DNA of 64,000 bases from Spirochaetaceae bacterium (GTDB lineage Bacteria; Spirochaetota; Spirochaetia; SZUA-6; DRHE01): assembly GCA_020353535.1 (NCBI GenBank), contig CP070696.1, positions 4,266,549 through 4,330,548 on the forward strand, given 5' to 3'. Each line of letters opens with the position of its first letter. The stretch's first letter is position 1. The position numbers were made by a program, and so were the translations under genes. Below are positions 16,993 through 26,489 of the stretch, piece after piece. Under the pieces are notes generated by a model. That model was not told the DNA's origin and did not search any database. It was given only the letters and a program-made list of their open reading frames with translations.

Positions 16993-18339
16993 ATGGATGT
17001 GCTATTCTATGTCCTGATCGTCTTGGCTGCAGTCGGGCTGCTCATCATGGCCGCCGTTCTTGTTTTTAAGCGAGATCGCGGCTCGGAAAGCCGACAGCGA
17101 TCCCATCGTCGGGACAGGAACCTCGTATTGCGGGAGGCAACCCGGCGTCTGGCTCAGGATCCTCGTGACGTCTCGGCATTAAAGGATCTGGCCCAAATAA
17201 CATTCGAAGATCAGAATTTTTCGAATTCCTACAAGTACTTCCGATCCCTCGTTTCATTGTGCGGGGCAAATCCTGAAATCGACGAGTTCGAGGTGAACCT
17301 TCGCCTTGGACAGTCCGCCTTCAAGCTGAACAAAGCCGAGGAAGCCCACAAACACCTGATGGTCGCCCGCACCTTGCGTCCTGATGAGTTCGAGGTCAAT
17401 TTCAACCTTGGGCTCCTGGAGTACGTGCAGAAAAATCATCACAAAGCGTCCGAATACTTTAAAATCGCCCATAGCCAACGCTCCGACGATGTGGCAACCA
17501 ACCGCTACCTGGGCCATTGTCTGTACGGCCTGCACTCGTTTAATGAGGCGATCGAGGTATTACAACGGGTGCTCGACTTCGAACCCGAAGACAAGAAGGT
17601 CCAGTTCCTCCTTGGCAAGTCTTATTTTGCCTTGAAGCAGAACGACTTGGCCTTGAAGATCTTCACCCGCCTGCGCACCGATCCGGACATCGGCGCCATT
17701 GCAGCGCTGCATTCCGGAACGTTGAATACCAACGCCAAGAAATTCGACACGGCCATCGAGGATTTTGATATCGGGCTCCGCCACGAGAACATTACCCAGC
17801 CGGTATTCCTCGAGTTGAAATATAGATTGGCCGAGGCGAATCTCAAAGCGGGGAACCTGTCCGAAGCGGTACGACTGTGGAAGGAGATCAGCACGCTGCA
17901 TCCGAACTACAAGAATGTGGCCGATAAGATAAGCCAGTATCAGGAAGTGAATACAAACAGGTTCCTGCAGACTTTCCTGCTGGGGGTGAGCTCTGACTTC
18001 GTAACCCTCTGCCGCCGCATCGCTACCCGCTACTATTCCAACTCCAACACCAAGCTGATAAACATATCCCTGAGAAAGGGGGAGTATGCCGACATCCTGG
18101 CGAATGTGAGGACCCCCCAATGGGAGGATCAGGTGTTGTTCCGATTCATCCGCTCTCAAGGGGCGATCGGGGAGCTGCTGCTCCGGGATATGTACGTTCA
18201 TGCCAAGGATATTCACGCCAACCGGGCGGTTTGTGTGGCTGCCGGTACGTTCAGCGAACAGGCACAGGAATTTGTTGAAGCCAGGATGATCGACCTGGTG
18301 GACAAAGACAATCTGATCAGGATGCTGAAGAAGTTGTAG
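16993..18339 (+). CDS. Membrane-anchored TPR protein with C-terminal Mrr-like domain
   Basis: The ATG at 16993 is chosen because the protein then opens with a membrane anchor (MDVLFYVLIVLAAVGLLIM), giving 448 residues. A basic stretch is followed by about six to seven tetratricopeptide repeats (residues 45-310). The C-terminal about 115 residues resemble the Mrr/restriction-endonuclease-like fold, ending in the family's FSEQAQEFVEARMIDLVDKDNL helix-strand pattern. The usual acidic-QxK nuclease residues are not obvious, so catalytic activity is doubtful. The cytoplasmic TPRs probably scaffold a complex. The gene is divergent from the LysM fusion and overlaps the convergent rsmG end by 23 nt. 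Confidence 0.75.
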   Translation: MDVLFYVLIVLAAVGLLIMAAVLVFKRDRGSESRQRSHRRDRNLVLREATRRLAQDPRDVSALKDLAQITFEDQNFSNSYKYFRSLVSLCGANPEIDEFEVNLRLGQSAFKLNKAEEAHKHLMVARTLRPDEFEVNFNLGLLEYVQKNHHKASEYFKIAHSQRSDDVATNRYLGHCLYGLHSFNEAIEVLQRVLDFEPEDKKVQFLLGKSYFALKQNDLALKIFTRLRTDPDIGAIAALHSGTLNTNAKKFDTAIEDFDIGLRHENITQPVFLELKYRLAEANLKAGNLSEAVRLWKEISTLHPNYKNVADKISQYQEVNTNRFLQTFLLGVSSDFVTLCRRIATRYYSNSNTKLINISLRKGEYADILANVRTPQWEDQVLFRFIRSQGAIGELLLRDMYVHAKDIHANRAVCVAAGTFSEQAQEFVEARMIDLVDKDNLIRMLKKL

Positions 18340-19018
18340 ATACGACGACCAGATGCCGCTCCTCTTCCAAATAAGGCACCTGCACAGCAACTATGCGGAC
18401 TCTCTGAGGATCAAGATCCACGGCGGCCAGCTCCTCCAGTACACGCGCGCGCTTTCCCTTGTAGGCGATCAACAGGCCCCCGGGTTCCAGAATGCGCAGC
18501 AGTGCGGGGAGTTCTCTGGACAGAGGAGAAAAGGCTCGGAATACGACCAGGTCGAAGCGTGTTTCCACCGCCTCGAGGCGAGCCTCAGCGATTTCAATAT
18601 TCTCCAGGCGGGCGAGGATAGCGACATTCTGCAAAAACGCCGTTTTCCGGGCCGATGGTTCTATGAGGGTGAAGCGGGAGTCCGGCAAAAACACCGCCAG
18701 GGGGATCCCGGGAAATCCTGCGCCGCTTCCCACATCAGCGATATGCTTTCTATGTACAAGAGCGGAAACGGTCGGCCAGGCTGAAAGAGAATCAAGGACA
18801 TGACGAACGATCAGCTCCCGCCTCCCAGCCTGATCAGACAGGGCTACAAAACCGTATTTTCGGTTCCAGCGCTCCAGCTCTTCGAGGAAAACCCGGAGCT
18901 TGTTGAATTGCTCCGCAGCGAATGGTACACCGAGTTGTGACAGACCTTCACTGAGCAGGGGCAGCGCCTCGCCGGACAGCCCGGCATCCCCGCGCCCCCA
19001 CGCTTTATCCGGCATCAA
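18317..19018 (-). CDS. rsmG: 16S rRNA (guanine527-N7)-methyltransferase RsmG
   Basis: At 233 residues it has the usual length for this SAM-dependent enzyme, which methylates G527 of 16S rRNA. Motif I is VGSGAGFPG, and FRAFSPL and AYKGKR are conserved RsmG blocks. The start at 19018 overlaps the mnmG stop by 4 nt, and the ATG one codon later is an alternative. The mnmE-mnmG-rsmG operon order is widespread in bacteria. Loss of RsmG is known to give low-level streptomycin resistance. Confidence 0.96.
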   Translation of the reverse strand: MMPDKAWGRGDAGLSGEALPLLSEGLSQLGVPFAAEQFNKLRVFLEELERWNRKYGFVALSDQAGRRELIVRHVLDSLSAWPTVSALVHRKHIADVGSGAGFPGIPLAVFLPDSRFTLIEPSARKTAFLQNVAILARLENIEIAEARLEAVETRFDLVVFRAFSPLSRELPALLRILEPGGLLIAYKGKRARVLEELAAVDLDPQRVRIVAVQVPYLEEERHLVVVSTTSSAS

Positions 19019-20925
19019 TCCTGCTTCCTTGGACCACGGCGTAGATGAACCAGCAGCACGGCGACATCCGAGGATCGGATTCCGGAGATCCTGGAGGCCT
19101 GGCCGATGGAGAGGGGGCGGATATTTTTGAGCTTGGCTTGGCTTTCAGCAGACAGTCCGGTGGCCGCTTCATAGTCAAAATCGCGGGGAATCCTGAGATC
19201 CTCCATCTTGCGGAAACGCTCGACCTGTTTTTCCTGCCGCCTGATGTAGCCTTCGTATTTAATATCCAGCTCACAGAGACGAAGCCAGGCTGGTCGCGTG
19301 TCTTTCAGCCCATCCGCACCGAGTGCGCAGAGCAGCAGCTGCTCGACGTGGACCTGCGGATCTTTGAGTACGTGCTCGAGAGGTCGGCCCAGATATTTCA
19401 GCAGTTCGGGAAAGTCCCCGCAGTCCTGCTCTCGCAGGGTGCGTTGACGCAGCAGCTCACGAATCTCCTCGATCCCCCGGCGTTTTTCCTGCAGGGCTTC
19501 AAGGTTTGCCCGGCTCTGCAGACCAACCTGGAAGCCCTTCTCCAGCAGGCGCAGATCAGCGGTGTCGTGACGGAGGGACAGGCGGTATTCGGCCCGGGAG
19601 GTGAACAGGCGGTAGGGTTCCTCGGTTCCCAGCGTTACCAGATCGTCGATGAGCACGCCGATGTAGGCCTCAGCCCGGGACAGGAGAAGCGCCGGCTTGC
19701 CCTGCAGATAACAGCTGGCGTTGATTCCCGCCATCAGCCCTTGAGCTGCGGCTTCCTCGTAGCCTGAGGTTCCGTTGGTCTGTCCGGCCACGAACAGGCC
19801 GCGGATCCGTTTGCTCTCCAGCGAGGGGTAGAGCTGGGTGGGATTTATAAAATCGTACTCCACCGCATAACCGGGCCGAAGGATCTCCAGTTTTTCCAGA
19901 CCCGGCACGGTACGCAGAAAGCGCTGCTGGACTTCCTCCGGGAGAGAGGAGGAGATGCCGTTCAGATAGACCTCTTCGGTGCTGAGGCCCTCCGGTTCGA
20001 CAAAGATCTGGTGGCGATCCCGATCCGGAAAACGCACCACCTTGTCCTCGATGGAGGGGCAATAGCGCGGACCAACGCCTTTTATCTTGCCTCCGTACAG
20101 CGGTGAGCGGCTAAGATTATCCCGGATGATGCGGTGGGTTTCTGCGGTGGTGTAGGTGATGTAACAGGAGACCGAAGGTCGATCCAACTCTGCCTCCTGT
20201 GCAGCAAAGCTGAAGGGCAGCATCTGCACATCTCCCCTCTGCTCCTCCATCCTCTCCAGGATCAAAGAGGAACGCAGTCCCCGGGCGGGCGTGCCGGTTT
20301 TCAACCGGCCTACGGTAAAGCCCATCTCCCGCAGCCGGTTGCCCAGGCCGCAGGCCGGAGGTTCCCCCAGCCTGCCACCGGGGGCGGTGTACTCCCCAAT
20401 AAAAATCATCGCTTCCAGAAAGGTCCCGGTGGTCAGCACCACGGTACGGGCTGTGATTGCTCGCCCTCTCTCGGTGATCACCCCCTGGATCGCTGCACCC
20501 TGTTCCGGCATATTTCGTCCCGACGTACCTAGCTTCGACGAGTCTGAGGTGATGAAATCCACCACCGTATCCTGGAACAGGGTGAGATTGGACAGCTGTT
20601 CCAAGGTTTGTTTGGCCAGCAGGCTGTAGTGGGCCTTGTCCGCCTGGGCGCGGGGTGCCTGCACCGCCGGCCCCTTGCTGCGGTTGAGGATCCTGAACTG
20701 TATCATGGTCCGGTCGATGAGGCTGCCCATGAGCCCGCCCAGGGCGTCGATCTCGCGTACCACATTCCCCTTGGCCAATCCTCCGATGGCAGGATTGCAG
20801 GACATCTTGCCGATGCAGTCCAGATTTTGGGTGATGAGGATAGTCTTGTGTCCCAATGAAGCCAGGGCAGCGGCTGCCTCGATTCCCGCGTGACCCCCGC
20901 CGATGACGATGGCATCGAAATCCAT
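19015..20925 (-). CDS. mnmG: tRNA uridine-5-carboxymethylaminomethyl modification enzyme MnmG (GidA)
   Basis: The 636-residue FAD protein has the N-terminal dinucleotide fold (VIGGGHAGIEAA) and the signatures MSCNPAIGG and GYEEAAAQGL. With MnmE it installs the carboxymethylaminomethyl group on U34 of certain tRNAs, using NADH and a one-carbon donor. It lies 2 bp after mnmE and overlaps rsmG, so the three are co-transcribed. Nothing appears degenerate. Confidence 0.97.
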   Translation of the reverse strand: MDFDAIVIGGGHAGIEAAAALASLGHKTILITQNLDCIGKMSCNPAIGGLAKGNVVREIDALGGLMGSLIDRTMIQFRILNRSKGPAVQAPRAQADKAHYSLLAKQTLEQLSNLTLFQDTVVDFITSDSSKLGTSGRNMPEQGAAIQGVITERGRAITARTVVLTTGTFLEAMIFIGEYTAPGGRLGEPPACGLGNRLREMGFTVGRLKTGTPARGLRSSLILERMEEQRGDVQMLPFSFAAQEAELDRPSVSCYITYTTAETHRIIRDNLSRSPLYGGKIKGVGPRYCPSIEDKVVRFPDRDRHQIFVEPEGLSTEEVYLNGISSSLPEEVQQRFLRTVPGLEKLEILRPGYAVEYDFINPTQLYPSLESKRIRGLFVAGQTNGTSGYEEAAAQGLMAGINASCYLQGKPALLLSRAEAYIGVLIDDLVTLGTEEPYRLFTSRAEYRLSLRHDTADLRLLEKGFQVGLQSRANLEALQEKRRGIEEIRELLRQRTLREQDCGDFPELLKYLGRPLEHVLKDPQVHVEQLLLCALGADGLKDTRPAWLRLCELDIKYEGYIRRQEKQVERFRKMEDLRIPRDFDYEAATGLSAESQAKLKNIRPLSIGQASRISGIRSSDVAVLLVHLRRGPRKQD

Positions 20926-20927
20926 GG

Positions 20928-22331
20928 CTACTTGCCTACGCAGAATTGGGCGAAGATCTGATTGAGTATATCCTGGGAGGTCACCTCTCCCGTAATCTCC
21001 CCGAGGGCATCTAGCACCTCTTTGAGATCCACCGCCAACACATCCAGGGGTTGAGCGTCTCTCAAGCCCGTCCGGAAGTCCTCCATCCCACGGACCGCCC
21101 GTTCCAGCAGGTGCTTCTGGCGCAGGGAATCGATGATCGGCTCCCCCGCATCCACCGTGCCCGCTCCGTTGAACACCCTTTCAACGATCAAATGACTCAA
21201 GGTCTCCAGACCCCGCCCGTTTCTGGCACTTACCGCCACGAAATCCGGAGGACAACGATCTTGCCCTGCGCCGGGCGCATCGATCTTGTTCCACACCGGG
21301 ATCAGCCGCCCGGCTTCCCCTCGCCTGCTCAGGAACTCCTCATCCTGGGAGGTTAGTCCGGTTTCGGCATCTACCAGATAGAGCACCAGATCGGCGGCGG
21401 CCACAATACCGTCGGTACGGCGGATCCCTTCCTCCTCTATGCGGTCCGCCCGCTCCCTAAATCCGGCTGTGTCATAGAGTTTGATGGGCACATCATCGAT
21501 GGTCACCACCGCTTCCAGATAGTCCCGGGTGGTTCCGTGGACTTCCGAGACGATGGCCCGATCCTCCCGCAGCATCCTGTTGAAAAGGGTCGATTTACCC
21601 GAATTGGTCCTGCCGGCCAGGACCACGGAGATCCCCTCCTGATACAGCCGGCCGATGCGATAGGTGGCCAACAGGCGCTCCAACTCCTCCTGGCAGAGGG
21701 CGGCCTCCTCGTCACTCGGCAGTGATGCTCCGTCCTCTATTTCATCCTCCCCATAATCCAGTCCGAGCTCCACGGCCGCGGACAGGCGCAGGACCGCTTG
21801 TTTTATCTGATCGATCTTCCCCTCGATCGCCCCGGACAGACGATTCAGAGCGATAGCCCGGGCGCGATCCGATTTGGCCCGCACCACCTCATTGACCGCT
21901 TCGGCCTGGGTAAGGTCGAGCTTTCTGTTGAGAAAGGCCCGCAAGGTGAACTCCCCCGGTCCGGCGAAACGGAAGCCCCCCTCGGTCAGCAGACCCAACA
22001 GGCGGCGAATGATGAGTGGGCTGCCATGGCAGAAAATCTCCGCGCCGTCTTCGCCGGTAAAGCTCTTCGGTCCTCGGTACACCGCCACCAGCACATCATC
22101 GATGACCTCTGATGCCCCTTCCCCGCCGGCTGTGCTGATGGTGCCGCGATGGAGCGTGTGCCCCGCCATAGCCTTCAGGCTGGCCACCGCAGCCGAGGCG
22201 GGCTGGAACAGGGGATCCAGCAGCTCAAGGCTGTCCCCGCCGGATACCCGGATCACCGCCAGTGCGCTCTCTCCCCAGGGAGTGGCCAGAGCAGCGATCG
22301 AATCCAGAGGATAGAATTGATCTTTGTCCAT
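20928..22331 (-). CDS. mnmE: tRNA modification GTPase MnmE (TrmE)
   Basis: Counted from the ATG at 22331 the protein has 467 residues. An in-frame TTG at 22367 would add 12 residues that the family does not have, and neither start has a clear ribosome-binding site. The N-terminal folate-binding domain (IAALATPWGESALAVIRVSG), the helical domain and the inserted G domain (G1 GRTNSGKST near residue 240, G3 DTAGF, G4 NKID) are all present. The C-terminus ends FCVGK, a conservative variant of the family's catalytic FCIGK. It partners MnmG encoded 2 bp downstream. Confidence 0.96.
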   Translation of the reverse strand: MDKDQFYPLDSIAALATPWGESALAVIRVSGGDSLELLDPLFQPASAAVASLKAMAGHTLHRGTISTAGGEGASEVIDDVLVAVYRGPKSFTGEDGAEIFCHGSPLIIRRLLGLLTEGGFRFAGPGEFTLRAFLNRKLDLTQAEAVNEVVRAKSDRARAIALNRLSGAIEGKIDQIKQAVLRLSAAVELGLDYGEDEIEDGASLPSDEEAALCQEELERLLATYRIGRLYQEGISVVLAGRTNSGKSTLFNRMLREDRAIVSEVHGTTRDYLEAVVTIDDVPIKLYDTAGFRERADRIEEEGIRRTDGIVAAADLVLYLVDAETGLTSQDEEFLSRRGEAGRLIPVWNKIDAPGAGQDRCPPDFVAVSARNGRGLETLSHLIVERVFNGAGTVDAGEPIIDSLRQKHLLERAVRGMEDFRTGLRDAQPLDVLAVDLKEVLDALGEITGEVTSQDILNQIFAQFCVGK

Positions 22332-22510
22332 CAGAGACAAGATACGGTTTTTGTTCGAGCCGTTCAATAAGGGTGCGTTCCATCCGCCAGCTCCGCACTT
22401 CTATAGGTTTTTACGCTTAACAACCGGGCGGATTGTAAGTATCTTTTTTCTCAAGGCCGCAACCCATCGTGAAATAGAAAGAGGGAATGCGATCCTCCCA
22501 GGAGTCGATC

Positions 22511-22960
22511 ATGAGAGACACGGAAATAGATTTTATGGACTTCGAGTCCGCCCGAGAGTACGTGCTCGCCTTCATCACTACGTTGAAAAAGACCCAGAAA
22601 CAACGAGCCGTGACTGAAGAAGAGCTGAAACACTGGAAGAGCCGGGTCAAGCTGGCCGAAAGCCGGGGGGAACCGGTGCTGAAGAGAGGAGCGGAACAGC
22701 GGGTGGCGGAACTGGAAATCCGCTCTCACCAGCTCCTCCAGGAGGAACTGGATCTGAAACGCAAGGTGGATGTGCTGAAGGAGAAACTCAAGGCCACGAA
22801 GATACGCTCCTCCCTTCGTGTCGACGCGGATGCCCTCTTGGCTCAGATGCAGATGCTCGTGGGTGAACCGGATCACCTGCAGGAAAGCCTGCGCAAGACC
22901 GAAGCGGAGCAGGCATTGCAGGCCCTGAAAAAGAAGATAGGTGAGGGTGAAACGCACTAA
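22511..22960 (+). CDS. Coiled-coil protein of unknown function
   Basis: The ATG at 22511 is chosen because GGAG lies 6 bp upstream. The product is 149 residues, strongly charged and almost entirely helical. Heptad-like runs (EEELKHWKSRVKLAESRG, ELDLKRKVDVLKEKLKATK) point to a coiled coil. There is no signal peptide or membrane segment. The gene is divergent from mnmE and overlaps gdpD by 20 nt, so it is probably co-expressed with gdpD. No family was recognised. Confidence 0.75.
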   Translation: MRDTEIDFMDFESAREYVLAFITTLKKTQKQRAVTEEELKHWKSRVKLAESRGEPVLKRGAEQRVAELEIRSHQLLQEELDLKRKVDVLKEKLKATKIRSSLRVDADALLAQMQMLVGEPDHLQESLRKTEAEQALQALKKKIGEGETH

Positions 22961-23750
22961 TTTCCGCTCCGTCCTCACCACCGGATCGATCTCCCGAGAG
23001 CAAGCCGCTGATCCGGGAGTGCTGCTCTTCGGCCATCGCGGCTATTCCGCGCTGGCACCGGAGAATACTTTAGCTGCCTTTGCCCTGCTCCTGGAGCACA
23101 ACATTCCCGGCGTGGAGCTGGATGTCCGTCTGAGTCGCGACGGCAGAGTCATGGTCATCCACGATGAGAACCTGAAGCGGGTAACCGGTCTGGACGCACT
23201 GGTACAGGACTGCCGGGCTTCCAAGCTGCGGCGCCTGGATGCCGGCGGCTGGTTCGGCCAGGCCTTCCGGGGAGAGGGCATTCCTCTCCTGGAGGAGGTC
23301 TTCGAGCTTCTAGGCGATCGTGTCTACTACGACGTGGAGCTGAAATGGAGGCCGAAGCGAGGCGGCGGCCTGGAAGAGGCGGTTGTCGACCGTATTCGTG
23401 CCAGCGGACTCACCGACCGTTGCCTGATCTCCTCGTTCAATCCGTACTGTATCCGCCGGGTTCAAGAATACGCCCCCGAGATCCCTACGGCACATATCTA
23501 TGCCATACACAGGGGAATTCCCGTGTTGCTGCGCAGGGGCCAGGCGGGATTCGTTATACCCACCCCGTTCACCAAACCCCGGTCCGACCAGGTCAATCTG
23601 GTAAGCGCCTTCCTCCAGAGGCGGGTACTGCGCAGTCAAATCCTGACCTGGACCGTGGATGATCCCGAGGAGGCCACCCGCCTGGTGCACCTCGGGGTGC
23701 GCGGGATTATCTCCAATCATCCTAGCAGGATCAAGGCGGTGTTGTTGTGA
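22941..23750 (+). CDS. Glycerophosphodiester phosphodiesterase
   Basis: This 269-residue GDPD-family TIM barrel shows the catalytic motifs FGHRGYSALAPENTLAAF, VELDVRLSRDG and VIHDENLKR. It hydrolyses glycerophosphodiesters to an alcohol plus glycerol-3-phosphate in a metal-dependent way. No signal peptide is visible, suggesting a cytoplasmic UgpQ-like enzyme. The start is GTG at 22941, inside the end of the coiled-coil gene. The C-terminal ISNHPSRIKAVL matches the family's closing TNFP/TNHP region. Confidence 0.92.
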   Translation: MRVKRTNFRSVLTTGSISREQAADPGVLLFGHRGYSALAPENTLAAFALLLEHNIPGVELDVRLSRDGRVMVIHDENLKRVTGLDALVQDCRASKLRRLDAGGWFGQAFRGEGIPLLEEVFELLGDRVYYDVELKWRPKRGGGLEEAVVDRIRASGLTDRCLISSFNPYCIRRVQEYAPEIPTAHIYAIHRGIPVLLRRGQAGFVIPTPFTKPRSDQVNLVSAFLQRRVLRSQILTWTVDDPEEATRLVHLGVRGIISNHPSRIKAVLL

Positions 23751-23867
23751 AAACAGAGAGGAAGGTCTTCCTGCGCGTCTGGCTCCCCGCTACAAAGCTT
23801 TACTCGATACGCTTCTTGTAACTATATTGTGAGGGAACCTGTGGTTCAATTTCCTTAAGGAAAATTG

Positions 23868-24572
23868 ATGACTCTGTACCTGATACGACACGCCCAGTCG
23901 GCCAACAATTTACTCTACGACCGAACCGGATCGAACATCGGGCGGGTCGAAGATCCGGAGCTCACCTCGCTCGGAATCGAGCAGGCCCGGATCCTGGCCG
24001 ATTATGTAGCAGAACACAATGGCGGCGAGTTTCGATTTACCCACCTGTACAGCTCTTTGATGGTGCGTGCGGTGGCCACGGCTACGGCGGTCGCCCGCAG
24101 CTGCAACCTCCGGGTCGTGGCTTGGCCGGAGGTCCACGAGTGGATGGGGATCTATTTGGAGGATGAGCAGACCGGAGAGCTGATCGGCCGTCCCGGCAAG
24201 AGCCGATCCTACTTCGAGAAGCACTATCCGGATCTCCTGCTCCCGGACTCCCTGAACGAGCACGGTTGGTGGAATCGTCCGGCGGAGATCGAGATCGAGT
24301 GGAAGCTGCGGGCTGCTGAGTTTCTGGCAGAGCTGCGAGGACGGCATGGAAACGGGGAGGATCGGGTGGCGGTGGTGACTCACGGAGGCTTTTACCACGA
24401 GGTGCTATCCGCCCTGACGGGGGGATCGGGAACTAACAATGCCAACATGCCGGACAGGGTGTGGTTCACCATGCACAACACCGGAATCACCCGCATCGAC
24501 TTCCGCCCCACCCACACAGCCGTGATCTACCACAACCGTCTAGAACACCTACCTCCGGAGCTGGCGAGCTAG
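23868..24572 (+). CDS. Histidine phosphatase / phosphoglycerate mutase family protein
   Basis: The 234-residue protein opens with the catalytic RHAQSANN motif, in which the histidine is phosphorylated. The second catalytic histidine is in VVTHGGFYHE, with an acidic residue in the VHEWMGIY segment. The start is ATG 23868 behind AAGGA. That site lies in a perfect palindrome, TTCCTTAAGGAA (23851-23862), which could fold and mask it. The family ranges from cofactor-dependent mutases to broad phosphatases. The divergent middle argues for a phosphatase of unknown substrate. The following 24573-24775 shows no gene. Confidence 0.85.
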   Translation: MTLYLIRHAQSANNLLYDRTGSNIGRVEDPELTSLGIEQARILADYVAEHNGGEFRFTHLYSSLMVRAVATATAVARSCNLRVVAWPEVHEWMGIYLEDEQTGELIGRPGKSRSYFEKHYPDLLLPDSLNEHGWWNRPAEIEIEWKLRAAEFLAELRGRHGNGEDRVAVVTHGGFYHEVLSALTGGSGTNNANMPDRVWFTMHNTGITRIDFRPTHTAVIYHNRLEHLPPELAS

Positions 24573-24775
24573 ATCGCCGGCAGGGACCGGCTGGCCGAGT
24601 AGATACGGGCCGGTCAGCGCAAACAGAGGCTCAGCGGTCCGGGAGCAGCCGACAGGAATCTACAGGCATTCCGACCTGCCGAGCTGTCTTCGTGCACCAA
24701 ACCCGAATTCCATACTTGATAACGGCAGTGAAACGAGTTCATTCGGCATAGCCTCCCGTGGGGACGTGCATCATT

Positions 24776-25774
24776 TCACCGTACAGTCCGTTCGTACATC
24801 CTGTAGGGGTACAGAAGAGGCGTTGCACTCACCTTGTTCAGATCGGAGATTTCTTCCTGAGAGAGGGCTACTTCCGGGGCGCCCAGGTTTTCCTCCAGCT
24901 GAACCTTGCTGCGGGCGCCGAGGATCGGCGCGGTCAATCCGGCTTGGGACAACAACCAGGCCAGAGCGATCTGGGCGGGCGTGCGCCCTTTTCCGGCGGC
25001 GATCTCTTTGACCTTGGCGGAAATTGTAAAGTTATGCTCCGTAGCCTTGTTCTTCCAGGAGGCTTCCTGGGGATCTTTCGACACCGCCAGCCGGGTGTCG
25101 GTGTTCGGTTTACCCCCCGGCGCATATTTCCCCGAGAGGAAACCTCCAGCCAAAGGTCCCCAGGCGACAAATCCCAATCCTTCCTCTCTGCACAGGGGCA
25201 GCAGCTCATTCTCCACGCTGCGTTCCACCAGGCTGTACTGTGCCTGGAGGCAGCAGATGCCTGACAATCCACGCTGTTCGGCGACACAGAGTGACTTCAT
25301 CAGGTGTCTGGCGGCGAAATTGCTGACTCCTAAGTAGAGAACCTTTCCGCTGCGTACCAAATCGTCCGTAACCCGCAGTGCCTCTTGGATTCTCGTCGGG
25401 TGATCCCAGTTATGCAGGTAGTACAGATCGATGCGATCGGTCTTCAGGCGCCGCAGGCTGTTTTCCACCTCCGACAGAATGTGCAGTCGCGACAGCCCCT
25501 GCTCATTGGGACCATTGCCCATCTTGCCGAATACCTTGGTGGCTAAAACGACCCGGTCGCGCTTGCCTGCTATTATTTTCCCCACCACTTTCTCCGTGTC
25601 TCCCGGCGAGCGGCCGTACACATTCGCCGTGTCCAGGAAATTCCCTCCCGCATCGAGATATCGATCCAGAATTGCTTGAGATTCCTTTTCATCGGCCTCC
25701 CTGCCGAAAGTCATGGTGCCCAAACACAGCTCGGAGACTTTCACCCCCGTGGTTCCCAGGAACCTGTAGTTCAT
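24776..25774 (-). CDS. Aldo/keto reductase
   Basis: From ATG 25774 (GGAG 6 bp upstream) the protein has 332 residues. The tetrad of the family is visible: Asp and Tyr in FLDTANVYG, Lys in VVLATKVF and His in YYLHNWDHP. It most resembles the YajO/Tas-like group, which reduces aldehydes or ketones with NADPH. It is the last gene of the minus-strand unit lyase-lacI-fumA-fumB-akr, 16 bp after fumB. It may therefore reduce an aldehyde released during catabolism of the unit's substrate, which is an inference. Confidence 0.9.
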   Translation of the reverse strand: MNYRFLGTTGVKVSELCLGTMTFGREADEKESQAILDRYLDAGGNFLDTANVYGRSPGDTEKVVGKIIAGKRDRVVLATKVFGKMGNGPNEQGLSRLHILSEVENSLRRLKTDRIDLYYLHNWDHPTRIQEALRVTDDLVRSGKVLYLGVSNFAARHLMKSLCVAEQRGLSGICCLQAQYSLVERSVENELLPLCREEGLGFVAWGPLAGGFLSGKYAPGGKPNTDTRLAVSKDPQEASWKNKATEHNFTISAKVKEIAAGKGRTPAQIALAWLLSQAGLTAPILGARSKVQLEENLGAPEVALSQEEISDLNKVSATPLLYPYRMYERTVR

Positions 25775-25790
25775 GGTTTGCTCCTTTTGC

Positions 25791-26456
25791 TTACATGGCA
25801 TCATCCCGAGGACTTCGAATTTCCCCGAACCGCTTGAGCGTCGGCGCCGGATACGTGTCAAGAATATCCTCCAGGCTCCTGCCGGTGCTCTCCCGCATCA
25901 ACGCCTGATAGCTATTTCCCGAAAGATCGCAGTCCACAATCAGGGGACCGAAGTCCCGCACCCGTATCACCCACATCGCCTGGGCCAGTCCCAGCTCTTC
26001 CCTCCAGTGGACCTCCTCCACCTTTTCGATCTGCCGTCCGTAAAGGGCGCCGAGCCCATAGCCGACGGTCAACAGATAAATAGCGCCATGCTTTTTAAAC
26101 ACGTTCCTATAGATATCCGGCTGCATCCCTCCCTTGCCTATGATGGCCTTTACCCCATACGTCAAGAACATAGGTTCCAGGAACTTGGCAAAGCGTGCAC
26201 TGGCCGTCCCGGTGACCGATGCGATGTAGTAGGCATCCGGCCCTTCGACCCGCACAGCCGGAGAGCAGTGAAAGTTGACATTGCAGGTCCCGGCGATATC
26301 CACGGGTGGTGCCTGTCCCTGTAGCACGGCCCTCTCATAAAAGCGGATGCGCCCTGTGAAAATCAATCCGTCAAGGTACACCACATCACCGATTTCCAAA
26401 TCCCTGAGCGCCTCTTGTCTCAAGGGTATGGACAGTCGTTTTTGTCGAATCTCCAT
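25791..26456 (-). CDS. Class I fumarate hydratase / L(+)-tartrate dehydratase beta subunit
   Basis: The 221-residue protein matches the C-terminal (beta) domain of iron-sulfur fumarases. It has IGDVVYLDGLIFTGRIRFYER near the N-terminus and IIGKGGMQ in the middle, where the family contacts substrate. The ATG at 26456 is preferred over TTG at 26465, which is too close to the AAGGA site. It pairs with the alpha subunit encoded just upstream. The two-subunit form hydrates fumarate to L-malate. The closely related tartrate dehydratase has the same layout, so the substrate is not certain. Confidence 0.9.
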   Translation of the reverse strand: MEIRQKRLSIPLRQEALRDLEIGDVVYLDGLIFTGRIRFYERAVLQGQAPPVDIAGTCNVNFHCSPAVRVEGPDAYYIASVTGTASARFAKFLEPMFLTYGVKAIIGKGGMQPDIYRNVFKKHGAIYLLTVGYGLGALYGRQIEKVEEVHWREELGLAQAMWVIRVRDFGPLIVDCDLSGNSYQALMRESTGRSLEDILDTYPAPTLKRFGEIRSPRDDAM

Positions 26457-26489
26457 CGAATTCAATTCCTTCTCTCAGTGTTCTTGAAG

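Noticed and set aside
24573..24775. Searched by eye for tRNA or a small gene
   Set aside because: No cloverleaf-like pattern, no ribosome-binding site with a credible frame.
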